NCBI RefSeq assembly: GCF_901709675.1
Contig: NC_051095.1
Span: 19,933,456 to 19,997,455, forward strand
Source of the DNA: Syngnathus acus
Lineage: Eukaryota; Chordata; Actinopteri; Syngnathiformes; Syngnathidae
Length of the DNA stretch: 64,000 nt
Direction of reading: 5' to 3'
Shown here: positions 1 to 13,525 of the stretch, piece after piece
How the letters are laid out: each line of letters begins with the position of its first letter
Position numbering within the stretch: the stretch's first letter is position 1
Notes under the pieces: generated by a model
Database searches by the model: none
The model's input: the letters and a program-made list of their open reading frames with translations, nothing else
Told to the model about the DNA's origin: nothing
Translations under genes and position numbers: made by a program

Positions 1-239
1 TTATGGTTAGCAGAGTAGTGTTTGGGACATGCCAAAATCATGTAATTCCAATGGGAAAAACAGTTTTGAAATGAAGAAAACACATTTTTAGGGACTCATT
101 GTACTGTTATCTATCTTAATGTTTGGGCCCTAATTTTTCTGTTCCAGTTTTAAGATGACTAAGTGATTGTGATGAAGGCACTTTACAGTGATGATAACTC
201 ACAGGCAGAATTGTGTATGCCAGTGTCACTTAGAAACAT

Positions 240-660
240 GAACTTTGATAGACATCTAACTGTAGTACACAAAAAAGTCTCAAGAAGCCATCCGAAATCA
301 CAGAGGAAGTCTGCCAATGAAATCACAGAGGAAGTCTGCCATTTTGGTGTTTAGCTATTTCCAAGTCAAAGAACAACCTGTCCAGTCAACTTTAACTTAA
401 AGTATAAACATAAAATTTGATAAACGTGTCTGCCATATGTTGACCTGACAAAAAAAAAAAAAATAATCCAAGAACCCATGCTTGAAAAGACACAAGAAGT
501 TGGTCTTTTTGCTTCAGTAGCCATTTTAGATCGACTCAGGCCACTCAACACCAAATTTGGTAGGTGTGTCCATCATGAGTACATTCACAAAAAAGTCTCA
601 AGAGTCCATGTCTGAAACTTCAAATTCAGTTTTAGTGGAACACGCATCATGGAATGTAAT
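240..660 (-). repeat. Dispersed 'CTACTCATGATAGACATG' family repeat, degenerate
   Basis: Read on the minus strand, this stretch contains a motif of the type CATGGCTTCTTGAGACTTTT, then a stretch resembling GTACTCATGATGGACAC and a 'CAAAATGGC'-like block. Similar text recurs near 5340-6480, 22440-23170, 37070-37310, 42400-42990, 44900-45200 and 63330-63560. A local 24-bp direct duplication (around 293-341) is also present. No coding content was recognised. Boundaries are approximate. Confidence 0.45.
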
Positions 661-987
661 AGCAGAGTCTATCAAGAGTACGAACTCAAACCTGGTCATA
701 GGGACCATGTATTGCAGACATTTATTTTCACCTCATCAAAATCTCTTTATTGTTTCTTTTCTTTATGTTCAGCCTGGAGCTTTTTGTACCTTGTGTTGCC
801 CAAAAAAAATCTCGTTTGATTCTGCCTCATTTCCTTGTTAGCAGTGAGTTCAACATACTTCTCTTATTGCCTAAGGGTTTACTTACCCCATCCCCACCTA
901 GCTGAGAGCTCTTGTCTTTGTTTGCAAACAGGCAACAAAAGCAGGTAACACTGTCCTTATTTTTGCTATACGCATGCCAGGGTGTGC

Positions 988-1623
988 TTATCTTTTCTTG
1001 TTTTCCTGATTTGCAAAATAATAATTATCCAGTCTGCGGCCCTCTTGAATCCTTGGAAATAGTCTGTCCTTGACCTGAACATAAGCTTTCTGCAATATTG
1101 AGCAGCCCTCATTGGTGATAGCTGTTTTGATCATCTTCAAGAGGGCAACACAGATTGTGACTGCTAAAACTGATGAATGAGATGGCATCTCACAATCCAA
1201 CTCTTCATCATTCTCAGGGCTACACTGGCTTTCTCCTGGATGTATCGCTGTCTCATTCTGAGAAAGAACACATAAGACAGAGTTTGTGACATGCTGGCTC
1301 TTGCTGCTGTTATGCACATTTGGGGTCTTGTTTTCATGCCCAGTGTAAGTCGGGTGAAAAGTGCTGTCTATGGCTACATGCGAGTTGCAGCTCAATTTTG
1401 ACTTTTTTTCTTTTGCCCATATGTGACACATATCTAATGTATTCATGCACTTTTTTTTTTCTTCAAATTTGACCTGGGCCTCTTTCATGTGTGGATATAT
1501 ATGATAAATCGGATATGTAACTGATGCATCTGTAGTGTGAACGCTCATCTGTACAAATCTGTCCGACACGTCATCAACTGTGAGGCAGAAGTGATAACTA
1601 GTTTGCCACAGTTCTTGAGTCAT
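988..1623 (-). other. Unassigned open frame, possible retrocopy or chance ORF
   Basis: A single uninterrupted frame of about 211 codons runs from the ATG at 1623 to a TAA at 988. I do not recognise the protein. It has several N-glycosylation sequons (NKT, NSS, NET). A short hydrophobic stretch (SSVLAVTICVALL) sits about 60 residues before the end, followed by basic residues and RLFPRI, which faintly recalls the proline box of cytokine receptors. No poly(A) tail, target-site duplication or flanking splice sites were seen. It could be a decayed retrocopy of a single-pass receptor, an exon fragment, or simply a chance open frame in AT-rich DNA. Confidence 0.2.
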
Positions 1624-2027
1624 CCCACAAATTTTGCCCAACTTAGCATTTGAGGCCTAAGGGTGCTTTAATGTATCATTTGGAACTCACTGGCCGTGTT
1701 CCTTTGTGACAAAATAATTGCCAACATCTTTGCTTCTACAAATTAACCCAGAAAAATGTGAATTAGAAGATTTTATTTTTAGTCCCAGCCATAATTTTAA
1801 CATAAATCCTGCTCATATAACCGAAGGGGGATTGTTTTGTTGCATCACCCAGACAGTCAAATGACTTAATTGGCTGCTCTTGTTAGAAGTCGACCTTATT
1901 AATTGCATTTGATAACAAGGCTGTCTGGAGACGAGGTGACTGAAAGGAGGCGCAGATGCGCTCTTAGTCTTTATTGCCTCAAAATAAGGTGCTTCAGTGA
2001 GTCACGTTAGATGAAGATGGAAACAAA

Positions 2028-2073
2028 TGATGGATGGATGGATGGATGGATGGATGGATGGATGGATGGATGA
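2028..2073. repeat. (GATG)n microsatellite
   Basis: About 11 perfect tetranucleotide units. This motif is also the tail of the DANA-like SINEs in this window, so it could be a SINE remnant, but no SINE body is visible next to it. Confidence 0.95.
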
Positions 2074-3393
2074 TTCAAGAAAGGCCGTTCGAGAACACAA
2101 AGTCGATCTTTAACTTTTTAGAGCACATTAATTGATGGCTTACATTTAGTTCTTGCATTAAGATAAACTTGTTTCTGTACGGCATGTTATAGATGTCCCC
2201 AAAGGCAACAAACTACACACTGGCACGCGAACACACAAAATTTAGGCAGGCGGGCTGGTATACAAATTCCTCAGCGACATTCCTTATTCGAAAGCTCATC
2301 CTGTCAATCACCCAACTCGAGTGAATGACTGATGTTGTTTGTGTGGATGTGTGTGCGTGTGTTCGCATGTGTGTGTGTTTGCGCATGTGTACCTGTGCCC
2401 ACACGTGTGTGGAACCACTTTTTAAAAACTCAAACAAGCCCCTCACCAAAACCTCTCACCCTTAAAGTGGGGGTTAAGCTTTGAAAGATTTATGTGCACT
2501 TTATAACATTAATGATTACAAAGCATTTGTGAGATTGTTATTAACCATGTTTAACACCTTTATAAGGAAATATATAAAATGTATTACCTACCTAGTTTGT
2601 TCCTGCTTTTTAAAGACATGTGGTAATAAGTGTGGCTTAAGAATCTTAATTGGTTTAAGATTGGGCTGAGGCTAAAATAGATTTTATCAATGATTTTTTG
2701 CAACTTTTGTTAACATGTGTAAAATAAATTGTTTGCTAAGATGGCAGACCCCAAAGTGACCATGTTTTATCTTTATAATACAATTTGTTAAGGATTTACA
2801 ACATACTTATTAAGCACGTATACAGTAAACCCTTTAGAAACCATTTTGGTATCTTGTAACAACATACTCATAAACTCTTTTCAGATCTCCTTTCAGATTA
2901 TCAGTGCTAACGACACAGCCAAAGGCTAACAAACTGCCTGCGGAATGTGAGAAATGTCCAGGAGTCGGGGCTGCGGGGCTGAACGTGTTACATGTTTCCA
3001 CAATGGATTCTGCTGGGAAGTTGTTGAGGGAAAGTTGAAAGGTCAGAGGCATTGGCGCACAGATGAGATGCAGAGAAAGCTCATAAAGATGTCACACTCT
3101 TAATTTATTTTTTTACCTCCACTGGGGAGGACAACTTAGAGCAGGGAGGAGGACATTGAGTAAAAATATAAAAACAGGTGGTCCAATTTGTGACACGTCC
3201 GTTAGCATTCTTGTCATGAATTAACCATAGTTTGCTTCTACAGATCAACAAAACAACTGAGCCAGATTTGATTTTAGCCTTACTTACTTTTTGCTAACAT
3301 ATGAGCAAGGATTCCATTCATTTTTTAATGACATAATGAGAAGGTGGATAACGACTGCTATAGTTCCCTCACAGGTTATTAAGATCATGGCCT

Positions 3394-3451
3394 TTATTAT
3401 TATTAATATTATTAGTAGTAGTAGCAGTAGTAGTAGTAGTAGTAGTAGTAT
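3394..3451. repeat. Trinucleotide microsatellite (TTA then AGT units)
   Basis: A short run of TTA/ATT units passes into about 13 AGT units with one AGC interruption. Confidence 0.9.
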
Positions 3452-5339
3452 TTTATCAGGATACAGCAAGAACTGTATTGTTTCTGAGTATCATGATTAT
3501 GAATATGTTGTTGTAGCTGCTGGTCAACAGGTGATGTTTGAAGTCTAAATTTGGTGCAAAGCGTTTGAGCTAATATATTTCATTCCAATTCTCAATGCCT
3601 CATTATGAAAGAAAAGCTGTTTTTTAACTGCAAAATATCACTTGAGCAATGACTCATATCTTGAAAACTCATTATGTCAATCTTAAGTCACTCTTAAGTT
3701 TAGGTACCAACGTAGTGTTTTGAAAAACGGGACATTCATTTCTGGGAGGAAGCCCTAGTTTTTGTTGTTGGTAAAGAAAACCACACATTGTGGTGATGTG
3801 ATGCAAATAAGAATTTGACAGAAACAACAAAAATTGTATCCGCCACAAATTACATGATGTAAAAGGGCAACAATCTCGATCCCGTTCCCTCAACAATTTT
3901 GCTGCAAGTTGCTACAAGTGTATACAGTTAATGCTTGTGTTTTCCGATGCCTGATAACACAAAACATCTGCAATTGCAACAGTCAATGTCACAGTTGAAT
4001 TGAAACTATTGTATCCGTTGTAATATAAATGAAAAGGGGTAACCTTGAAGGAGCACAGTGTGACCGGTCTCCCTCGCTATCTCGCTATCTTCGTTTTTAG
4101 AGCTTTTTATTATATATTCCATTGAAAATAATTAGTTTTCATTTTTTGAGTTGCTGTTTTATTTTTCTTTCCAGCCTAGGAACTACTGTCAATGAAGCTG
4201 GTAAATGTGCATGACCCTAACCCTAACCTTTCTCACAGAAATTAACATTCTTTGGAAGTCGTTTAAGAGTGATTTTTTTCCCAGAAACAAACTCTTCAAT
4301 ACTGTAAAATCTAAACTGTATAACTTATAAAAAAATAGGTATTTTTCAGACCAAGGCTCATGCCCTTCATGCTTTGTGTACTATATTACCTGCTGGCAGT
4401 TTCTTGAGCAATAAAAATAAGCCTTGAACGTTTTGGACAAAGAATTTCCATATAATTAAGGCAAGTTTTGCAAATGGTATCTCAGTTTGCAAGAGTTCCA
4501 AAAATTCCTGATTCTGTGAATGCAACACACGCATAGCCTATCCACATTGCTGATGGTGTTGTTTTGAAGCATGCCTCATGGAGTAGTGGAACGATATTGG
4601 GGAAAACAAACAACGAAGCATCTCCCATATTAAGAGGCCTTCCAACCGCCCACCTTTACGCTAGGGTAGTGGGGAAGTGTTGCAAACTTTTTATGGCTTT
4701 TTGTCAATGGCTCAGTGAGCGTTTCATACCTTTCACTCACATTGAGCACATCAAAGGTTAATGTGAGCTTTATACAAGAAGCTCCGAAGCTAATCACTTT
4801 GTTTTTACTCTGTAAACATTGGTGTGGGCTCTGAGTGGGCTGTGGTATGCCCCATCCCTCCCTCCTCCAGGCTGTAATGGGCGTTCAAGGTATAGCCATG
4901 AGGAGGATAGATTAGGCAACACATTGAAAACACACAAACAATCATGAACTCCATTTGAAGCTAATGAACGCTGTCAGCCACGTAATGGATCCCACACATC
5001 AGCATCAGCATCCTTAGTACTACCTGCGCACGCACACACACACACGCACAGTCCTGCACATACGCCTACGCCCACGCACAGTATATCTGCACTACACATC
5101 CTCACCAAGGAGGGCAGTTAATTATTCCTGTTTATTTATTCCACATTGGACTATTTAGTAAAGTTTAGAGCAAACAAAGGTACATTATCACTGAACGGAA
5201 CTTCACACCACAGTTTTTTGTTTTATGGCGAGCCATCAAACTTTGCAGCCCAACACAATGACGAAAACTCCTTCATAATTTACTCTCATCTATCTTTCTA
5301 GTATACATTGCCAAAATGACCTTCGTTGTTGCTCAAAAT

Positions 5340-6480
5340 GAAAATGTGAAACTTCTTGTTTCCTTTTCTGAGGTTTTTATTGGGTCTACTCGTAATAGTC
5401 ATGTCGAACATAGTTCAGGACTCTATGGGAAGCTGGCTTGTTTGATTACCCCATTTCCAGGTCCCCTAGAAATGGTGTAAATGGAACACGTGTGTTCTTG
5501 AGCCTTTTTTTTGTGGGTTTACTCATGATTGATGCAGCTATTAAATTTCACACTAGTGGACGGGTTTGGTTTTAAGACTCATCAAAGTGTCCAAGAGACC
5601 GTAAAATGGCTTCTCCAAACAAAAATAGCACTTTCCAGGCTAGTTTTAGGTTCTCAGTACACGTCTGGAGTGAGGAGTGATGTCGTTCTACACAGGAGCG
5701 GGTTAGTTTAAGTTTTGATATTTTTGCAGACCTTTGCAAACGGTCGGTATAGCAGGGTGACGAACCAAATTCCCAAACAAGTGCATCATGTCTGCTAAAA
5801 ATAAGAATACGTCCGTTTTTACACTCGCGCTGTCAATGAAAATAGAGCCCTCTGTGTTTCCAGTTATGAACTTCAAGACTTTAAGTGAGTCTACTCATGA
5901 TACCAGCTCAGTGGCCTAGTGGTAGAGTGTCCGCCCTGAGACTGGAAGGTTGTGGGTTCAAACCCCGGCCGGGTCATACCAAAGACTATAAAAATGGGAC
6001 CCATTGCCTCCCTGCTTGGCACTCAGCATTAAGGGTTGGAATTGGGGGGTTAGATCACCAACTGATTCCCGAGCGCGGCACCGCTGCTGCTCACTGCTCC
6101 CCTCTCCCCCAGGGGATGGATTAAAATCACACGGGGATGGGTTAAATGCAGAGGACAAATTTCACCACACCCAGGTGTGTGTGTGACGATCATTGGGACT
6201 TTAATCTTAATCTTAATATACCTGAACACCAAATTTCATGTCGCTAAGGGAAACTGGCTTATATAATTACTACACGGGAGAACACCTAGAAATTAAGGCT
6301 GTGTAAAATTCTCAATTTCGGAATCCACCCAAAACGAGCACTTGAAACCAAAATGGCAGACTTTGTGTGTTTTACTGTGTCCTTGGGACTATTTAGTCTG
6401 CTTGTGATGGACATATGTACCTACCAAATGAAACTGGCTTGAGCAGCGAAATTTAAAACCCAAAAATCTAGAGGGCAGTA
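5340..6480 (+). repeat. Old dispersed repeat split by a SINE
   Basis: Segments before 5901 and after 6217 both match the dispersed family noted elsewhere, with phrases such as GGGTCTACTC, ACCAAATTTCATGT and AAACTGGCTT. The left part ends GAGTCTACTCATGATA and the right part resumes with TACCTGAACACCAAATTTC. The tRNA-type SINE therefore inserted into a pre-existing repeat copy. Limits are approximate. Confidence 0.5.
5902..6217 (+). mobile_element. tRNA-derived SINE, copy 1
   Basis: The head contains a Pol III A-box-like TGGCCTAGTGG and a B box GGTTCAAACCC. The roughly 240-bp body is nearly identical to copies at 31311 and 43843, and the tail is TTAATCTTAATCTTA. The head is a degenerate tRNA-like promoter, not a functional tRNA gene. 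It is inserted in an older dispersed repeat; any target-site duplication is very short and ambiguous. I cannot assign the exact family without a repeat library. Confidence 0.85.
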
Positions 6481-8839
6481 TCAAGCTAAGGTTGGAGGGT
6501 TTCATACCCACAATACCTACCAGATAATTTCACTAGCATATGATGCGCGTTTGAGTAAGGGGAATGTCCTCAAAATGTCAATTGATTTGCCCTAAGAACA
6601 ATAACGAGGAGGAAACGAAGCAATCTCACCTCCATGCTCGAGCACTAACAATTTATTGTTTGTGTTGTTGTGGTGGTGGGAAAGTGGGGAGTTTTTCAGT
6701 TTCCCTGCACACATAAATCCGACTGGAATGAGGATTGATCGGGAACATTTGTGGTTTCTGGGCCTGCGGGGGCAGAAACACACACACACTTGAGGAGTAA
6801 CTTGCAGCCACTTGTCGAGCGGGTTTACATTTCTCTGTAGCCCTCATTCTTCCCAGGAACGTCACAACAGGACCCGCAGCACTTCTGTCAACCACCCCCA
6901 ATGCCGCCACCACCACCCCTAAAAATGTACAACCTTTTTAAAAACGTTATTGTAATGCTGTGCAGCTGCTTCTCCACAGAGAAGTGCAAATTAAACTGAA
7001 TCCATTCCAGTAGGTTCTGGATAATGAAATGTCTCTTGTGTCAGGACATGTCATGTTCAAATGAATTCTAATCAGAAGTCGGGGAGGTAGAGTAGGTGAT
7101 ACACAAGTCTCCAAATCTTCCTGTTGTGTTTCGGCACACTATCAAGTGAATGCCAAAGTGCACATTTACCAATGTGCTGTAACTGAGAAAATGCAACCTT
7201 ATTTGTTTTCACGATTCACTCGTTACATTGACACATACATTGATTTGAAAAGTGTTCCCTTCAGCTTGCTGCATGCTAAGTAACACTGTAATATATCATT
7301 GCAAAAATTGACAGTTTATTTATTAGATTTTTAAAAACGTATTATTTAATTTTGGCATTTTTGGTTCTGCAACATTATGGCTCACCGCTACATTATATAA
7401 TGAAGTATAACACGATCAATTCAAAACAAAGTGTTCAAAAGTGCTAACATAGTTCTTCTCAATCTATCTTTAACACTTTGAATTGGTTAATAATGAGTTA
7501 CAAAAACAGAAGACATGAAAAAATATGGAACACTGTTCACCAGCAAATATTAATTCCCTTAGCAATTGCTCTAAATGTCTTTCCTGTTTTAACCAACCAA
7601 GTGCAACCACAATGATGGCGTGGCGCTCCATGAAAACAAGTTTGACACCCTTGGTAAATGATGCGTGCATCAACTGATTGGTGTCTGTGCGTTACCTAAA
7701 CTAAGTGGGATGCTATGTTGAGATGAAAACGATGCCTAAAATCTCACGGCCCTGAAACCCAAACAGTGACCGAGAGTGTACTAATCTGCTCCTGCGTCAG
7801 TAGTGTGTCGCCTCTGAGCAGCAGATAAAGCACCCGCACCGTCATCGTCACCGTCATCATCACCGTCACCCACCGCTGGAGCTTCCAACACCAGCAGCCT
7901 ACCTGCACGGGCCAAGTGCCTGCGCCGTAGCCAGGCGAGCCTTTTGCATAATCCTGTCAAGATGCTCAGATAAAACATGATAGCAGTTGGTTATCTACGC
8001 TGTGGCACTCTATTTGTCTTTAGGAAGAGGCAGAAAGACATTCTATTTTTCCCCCAAATCTAATTGCAGATGATGGCGTGGCTGTGCTCGGCACACTTTG
8101 GTGCAGATTAGCACGGGCAGGTATGTCATTGAGGCAGCCGGCAAATTAAGACAAAAAAAGCTCGAGTGTATCCTTTGCCTAAGGAACTGAAGGATGCTCA
8201 GGGAATTGCGAGCAGGCGTCTTGTCATGAAGAAGCAGCCATAAATTGTCCGACCAAAACTCTCGCCCCTACTTGCACAATTAATGGAGTAAATGCCACAG
8301 GATCTTTTTTGTGGGTGCACTCTGAGGCGACCACAGCAGCCAGTTGCCCTGGAGGAAAACAATTCTTTCTGTTTTTTACTCCTGCACTAGTGACACCGAG
8401 CGACCTTGTGACCGCCCAGCGAGCACCCTGAGGCAGATTGTCCGGCGCAAAGCCACCATCTCTGGCAGTGTCTCAGTTGTATTCAGATTTCTTATTTTTC
8501 ACCACCATCATGACACCGGGAATGATGACCCACGTTAAAATGGGGAACCGCGTTATAACCGGGAAACACTATAGATAGTGAACCTCCACTATACATAGGG
8601 ACCCAGCTCTGTGGCAAAAAGCAAAATAATGAAATTAACTGGCACCCTCGATGTGCTAGGAAATGTTTTATTGCCATTAAAATACTGTTGTAGAATATTA
8701 GGAGTTAAATTTTGACTTTGCCCATCTATATCTTGCCATTAAAATGTCTGTTTTTTTATGTACTTTTCATTTGAATGTAACATTCTCTTTTAAAAGTACA
8801 TTCAAGGCAAAACCTATTTGTCAGAAATCATATGCTTCT

Positions 8840-9229
8840 CCATCCATCCATCCATCCATCCATCCATCCATCCATCCATCCATCCATCCATCCATCCATC
8901 CATTTTCTGTACCACTTGTCCTCATGAGGGTTGCAGGCGTGCTGGAACCTATCCCAGCCGTCATCGGGCAGTAGGCGGAGCACACCCTGAACCGGTTTCC
9001 AGTCAATTGCAAGGCACACAGAGACGCACAACCATCCGCACTCACACCTAGGGGCAATTTAGAGTGCTCAATAAGTCCAACGTGCATGTTTTTGGGATGT
9101 GGGAGGAAACCGGAGTGCCCGGAGAAAACCCATGCAGGCACGGGAAGAACAGGCAAACTCCACACAAGGAGTGCCGGCGGTGGAATTGAACTCACACCCT
9201 CTGAACTGTGAGGCGGATGTGGTAACCAA
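8840..9229 (-). mobile_element. DANA/mermaid-like tRNA-derived SINE with (CCAT)n tail
   Basis: On the minus strand the tRNA-like head (B box close to GAGTTCAATTCCACC) is followed by a body with TGTGGAGTTTGCCTG, GTTTTCTCCGGGCACTCC and ATCCCAAAAACATG. A final ACAGAAAATGG then runs into ATGG repeats (8841-8903). This order resembles the zebrafish DANA/mermaid SINEs as I know them. The tRNA-like 5' end is slightly truncated (ends near 9229). The open frames rich in MDGW or HPSI across it are tail artefacts. Confidence 0.85.
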
Positions 9230-10265
9230 TGTCATACACTTCGAATAACTTTTTTAAAATTATTATTTCACATTACATTTGTATGCATAGCTGTCTTGTA
9301 TTCCTTCACTATTTGACTTTTAACTCCATTCTGCCAAAAAAACATCGGCATCTTTGGGCGCTCTTAGAATCTGTGATCGTCCGACTGCAACTAATGCACA
9401 GCACAGAGCAGCACATTAGATTCCCACTGAAATCCCAACACAAACCTCTGAGATGACCGATCAAAAGCCATCTCAGTTACAACTTGTTGCCTGTGACGCA
9501 ACTGTCAGCGGAATAATTACAGGAGCATTTGTGGGGGGCTGCCACCTGCTACAAAATGCTTCAAGGCAACTGGTCTTCTGGAACGCTGTGTTGCGCTTAC
9601 TCAGAGCATGTCAGAACAAAACTTCTGGTATTGTATTTGATTTTGTTGCCTGTGGAAGACTGGAGGGCACAGAGAGAGCGTGTGTGTGTGATTGTTTTTA
9701 TGCAAACGTGCACAAATTGACTCACGATGCAATGATGATTCAACATTTTGGAGGTGCTGTATTGTTTAGCTTCCCCCAAGTTTCAGGGTAGGAAACCCCC
9801 CTTGATTTTTTGTCTATATGAATGCATTATTTACGTCTTAAAATTCTGCTCGTGTGAGATTGTTGTTTGAACATTTTTAAGCGTCCTTCAAACATTGTCT
9901 GATTGCTTTCAAATTTTAATGTCATATACTGTACTTGACAAATTGTGAAAAATAAATATTTTTCGACCATTGCACATGACCAGAGCATGGTGACAAAAAA
10001 TATCAGATGAGTTTTTCTTTAGCCGTCTAGCTGAATTGGGCTTTCAAAACCCTATATTTGATCATAGAAATGCTGCAATAGATCATTAATTTAATTGTAC
10101 ATTTTCCCATCACCTAAAAATGCTGGATGGGATCGTCTGGATTGGGAAAGTGCAACTTTTCCTCACGATTTTAACAGTCAAACACATTTTAGAATGCAGT
10201 TCACTGGTGTCCTTTTATCATAAAACATATCCTTCATGCTTTTGTTTGTGTTTTTTCCTTTTCAG

Positions 10266-13200
10266 ACAACAGAGGATCAAAAAGCTACTTCAAAAAATGG
10301 CTGCATCACTACTTGCTAACTGGCTAATATTAGCCACAATTCTGCTAAATTCAGCACCATGTGATGGAACAGTGGCGGAACTCAAAGCTGGATCTCCACT
10401 GAGATTCACGCACCATCTCTACAACACCACCATCGACGAGAACTCCGGTGCAGGGTCGTATGTCGAGACTCCAGTGAAGATGGGCTTGGAGATGGTGGAT
10501 ACATTCTGGGAAATCAAATATTTGATCGTTTCCGGGGACGACGGCGGCTATTTCCAAGCGGAGGATGTCAGAGTAGGAGATTTTTGTTTCCTGAGGATCA
10601 AAACTCAACATGTGGCACTTTTAAACAGGGAAGTGAGGGATACTTATACACTGACGGTGAAGGCCACAGAGAGCACTCAGGAACTCCAAGCAAAGACCAA
10701 AGTCTTTGTTCAGATTCTGGACACAAACGACCTCAAGCCTCTTTTCGACCCATCCTCATATAGCGTGGCCATCTCAGAAGACACGCCACTCCAGACCATT
10801 CTGACCAAGGTTAGCGCGGCGGACGCTGATATGGGCAGCAACGCCAAGTTCTATTACTCATTCACCATCAAATCCCATCCGTTTGTTGTGGACCCTTTCA
10901 GCGGAACCATCAGTCTGTTGAAGAAACTCAATCACACCCGCAGCGAGCGATACGAGCTCACCGTGTTCGCTGAGGACAGAACCAAGAGGATCTCAGGTGT
11001 TCAGAAATTCGGCAACGTCGCCAAGGTGAGCGTGAAAGTACAAAAAGCTGCCGCGGCTGCTCCGGTGATCAAACCTCCTGCCGATCCATTGGTCTCTGCA
11101 GACGGCATGGTGACGATCAACGTCCACGTCGAGGCAGGCCTCAAGCCCGTCAATTCTCTTCGAATCGTTGGCGGTGATCCTCACAAAAAATTTGAGGTCA
11201 TCCCTGACGGATTGCAGGGGAATGACTTCCAAATAGTCTCCACCAAGAAGATCCTCTGGTCACAAAGTCCCTTTGGGCATAATCTGTCCTTACAAGCTCA
11301 AGATATCAGTTCCCCTGGTTTGATGTCTTCCGTTGCTAAGATCCACATTCCTGCCTTTCATTACCGACCAATGTCGTTCTTGGAAGACACCTACGTTGTT
11401 GTCATCAGTGAGATGTCTCCCCCGAAAACCTTTGTTGCAAAGGTGTCAGTGAGTTTCGGCAATGTGACATACAGTGTTAAAACAAATGCAGACAGCTCTA
11501 AATTTAAGATAAATCCCAAAAGCGGGATCATCATCACCAGGGAGATGTTTGACTACGAGGGTCAGAAACACTACGAATTTGACATACTAGCTAACGGAGG
11601 CGAGGCTAAGGCTCACGTCGTGGTCAAGATTGCAGACGAGAATGACAATAGTCCAGAGTTCACACAGTCCTCCTATCAGGCCACAGTGGATGAAAATAGC
11701 CCCATCGGCAGCAGCCTTTTGAAAGTAAAAGCAACAGACAAGGATGAGGGGAAACACAGCTTTGTGACTTACACCATTGCCAATGCAGACCACCTGCCGT
11801 TCGCAATAGACCCCTTTACGGGTGTCATCTTCACTACAGGACACATGGACTTTGAGCTAATGAAGCGTTGGTACCACCTGAGGGTTTGGGCCTCAGACAG
11901 TGGCGAGCCATTCAGTCGGGTCAGCGAGTGTGCCGTGACAATCACCCTCAACAATGTTAACGACAACGTGCCTCTTTTTGAGACAGTGGGCTGCAACGTC
12001 ACAGTACCCCCAGATCTTGCCATTGGCCATGTGGTTGTGGAGCTGTCGGCTATTGACTTGGATGAGCTGCAGCAGCTGCGCTATTTCATTGAGTCGGGCA
12101 ATGAGCTCCAGATATTTGCCATTGACTCTGTTTCGGGTGAGGTCAACCTGAAGCATACAATCCCACCAGGTGTATATTCATTCGATTTGGGAGTTGTGGC
12201 CTTTGACGGGGAGCACCGTTCAGAGGCATCAGTTGTGCGGGTGACAGTCACCAGCTGGGGCGATGAGCCGACAGTTCGCTGTCAGGAAACATTAATTTTC
12301 AAACAGCTCACAGACAAACTGATAGAGTCAATCAAACCCATCTGGACTGAATATGTGGAGGATACATCATCTGATATCTACATCACTAACAGACACCCTC
12401 CAATGTTTGATGCTGGCCTTCCCAGCTTTCTGGATCTCTCTGAGGACTACCCGCTGAACTCTACCGTGGTCCGCTTGGATGCATCAGACCACGATACAGG
12501 CTTTAATGGGATGCTTGCGTACGCCGTCACTGGTGGGAACGAGGATGGCTGCTTTGCTGTAGACACCTTCTCCGGGGATCTTCGTCTAGTTTGTCGGCTC
12601 GACCGAGAGAGTAGAGAGTTCTATATTCTGAACATCACTGCCTATGATCTGGGATCCCCGCAAAGGTCAGTGTGGAAGTTTCTTGCAGTAAATGTGTTGG
12701 ACGTCAACGACAACCCGCCTCTTTTCGATCAGCCTAGACATGTGATTCGAATCCCCGAAAACATCAAAGTAGACTCCGTCATTTTCACAGCCCATGCAAC
12801 TGATTTTGACAAAGATGCAAGCGGGAAAATCAAGTACAGCCTTCTGACAACTACCGACAGATTTCAGATTAATGATGTCACAGGCAAGGTGGTGGTCACA
12901 GCTCCTCTGGATCGAGAAACTTCACCCAGGCATGATCTCTGGATTGAAGCCAGGGATCAGTCCAAATTCTCTCCCCCGTTGTTTGCCACCCTCCACCTTA
13001 TAGTAGTGCTTCAGGACGTCAACGACAACCCGCCAACCTTTCTAACAAAGATCTACAGAGTCAAAGTTCCTGAGGATTTACCATTGGGAACCTTACTGGT
13101 GTGGGTAGAGAGTGTGGACCCTGATCTGGGTGACGGTGGCCTCATCTCATACAACCTTAAGAACACAGAGGGTGGGATCTTTGGCCTGGATTCCTCCACT

Positions 13201-13525
13201 GGTGCCTTGACCCTAGAGAGAGAGCTGGACTTTGAGCAAAGGCCATTGTACAACTTTACTGTTCGCGCCGTTGACCACGGCCTCCCGCGATCCCTATCGT
13301 CGTCCTGCATCGTGGAGATCCAGGTCTTAGATGTAAATGAGAACCTCCACCGGCCACTGTTCTCTGAGTTTGTGTTTGAGGCCATGGTGATGGAGGACGC
13401 AGTGGAGGGTACATCAGTGCTCACAGTGACAGCCACGGACAAGGACGTGGGTGAAGACGGCGTCATCCGGTACCACATCCACGACGGTTCTGGTCTCGGA
13501 GTGTTCGTCATTGACGAGGAAACAG
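10266..13525 (+). CDS. fat2: fat2 coding exon 1 (ATG at 10297): signal peptide and cadherin repeats 1-9
   Basis: The exon opens after a pyrimidine-rich tract ending TTTTCAG and has 31 nt of 5' UTR. The ATG at 10297 is in a good context (A at -3, G at +4). It is followed by a hydrophobic signal peptide, MAASLLANWLILATILLNSA, with likely cleavage near residue 24. The upstream in-frame ATG at 10120 lies in the intron. Repeats follow, with calcium-site linkers LDTNDLKP (about residue 141), ADENDNSP, LNNVNDNVP, LDVNDNPP, LQDVNDNPP and LDVNENLH (about 1012). Repeat 10 begins at the end. Repeats 2, 3 and 6 lack a canonical DxNDN linker, as in human FAT2. The donor is ACAG|GTAAGA; the last base starts codon 1077 (Gly). 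Vertebrate FAT1-3 also carry a first coding exon of about 3.2 kb. Confidence 0.95.

Larger units (their letters stand above)
1..10265. other. Upstream flank / 5' intron of fat2, no confirmed gene
   Basis: No exon with conserved coding content was recognised here. In Fat-family genes the start codon usually lies in the second exon, and the acceptor at 10265/10266 implies at least one non-coding exon further upstream. I could not locate it or a promoter. The stretch holds two SINE copies, a GATG and a GTA microsatellite, parts of an old dispersed repeat, and one unassigned minus-strand open frame, each listed separately. Telomere-like CCCTAACCCTAACC occurs once near 4212. The remainder shows nothing I can name. 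Confidence 0.6.
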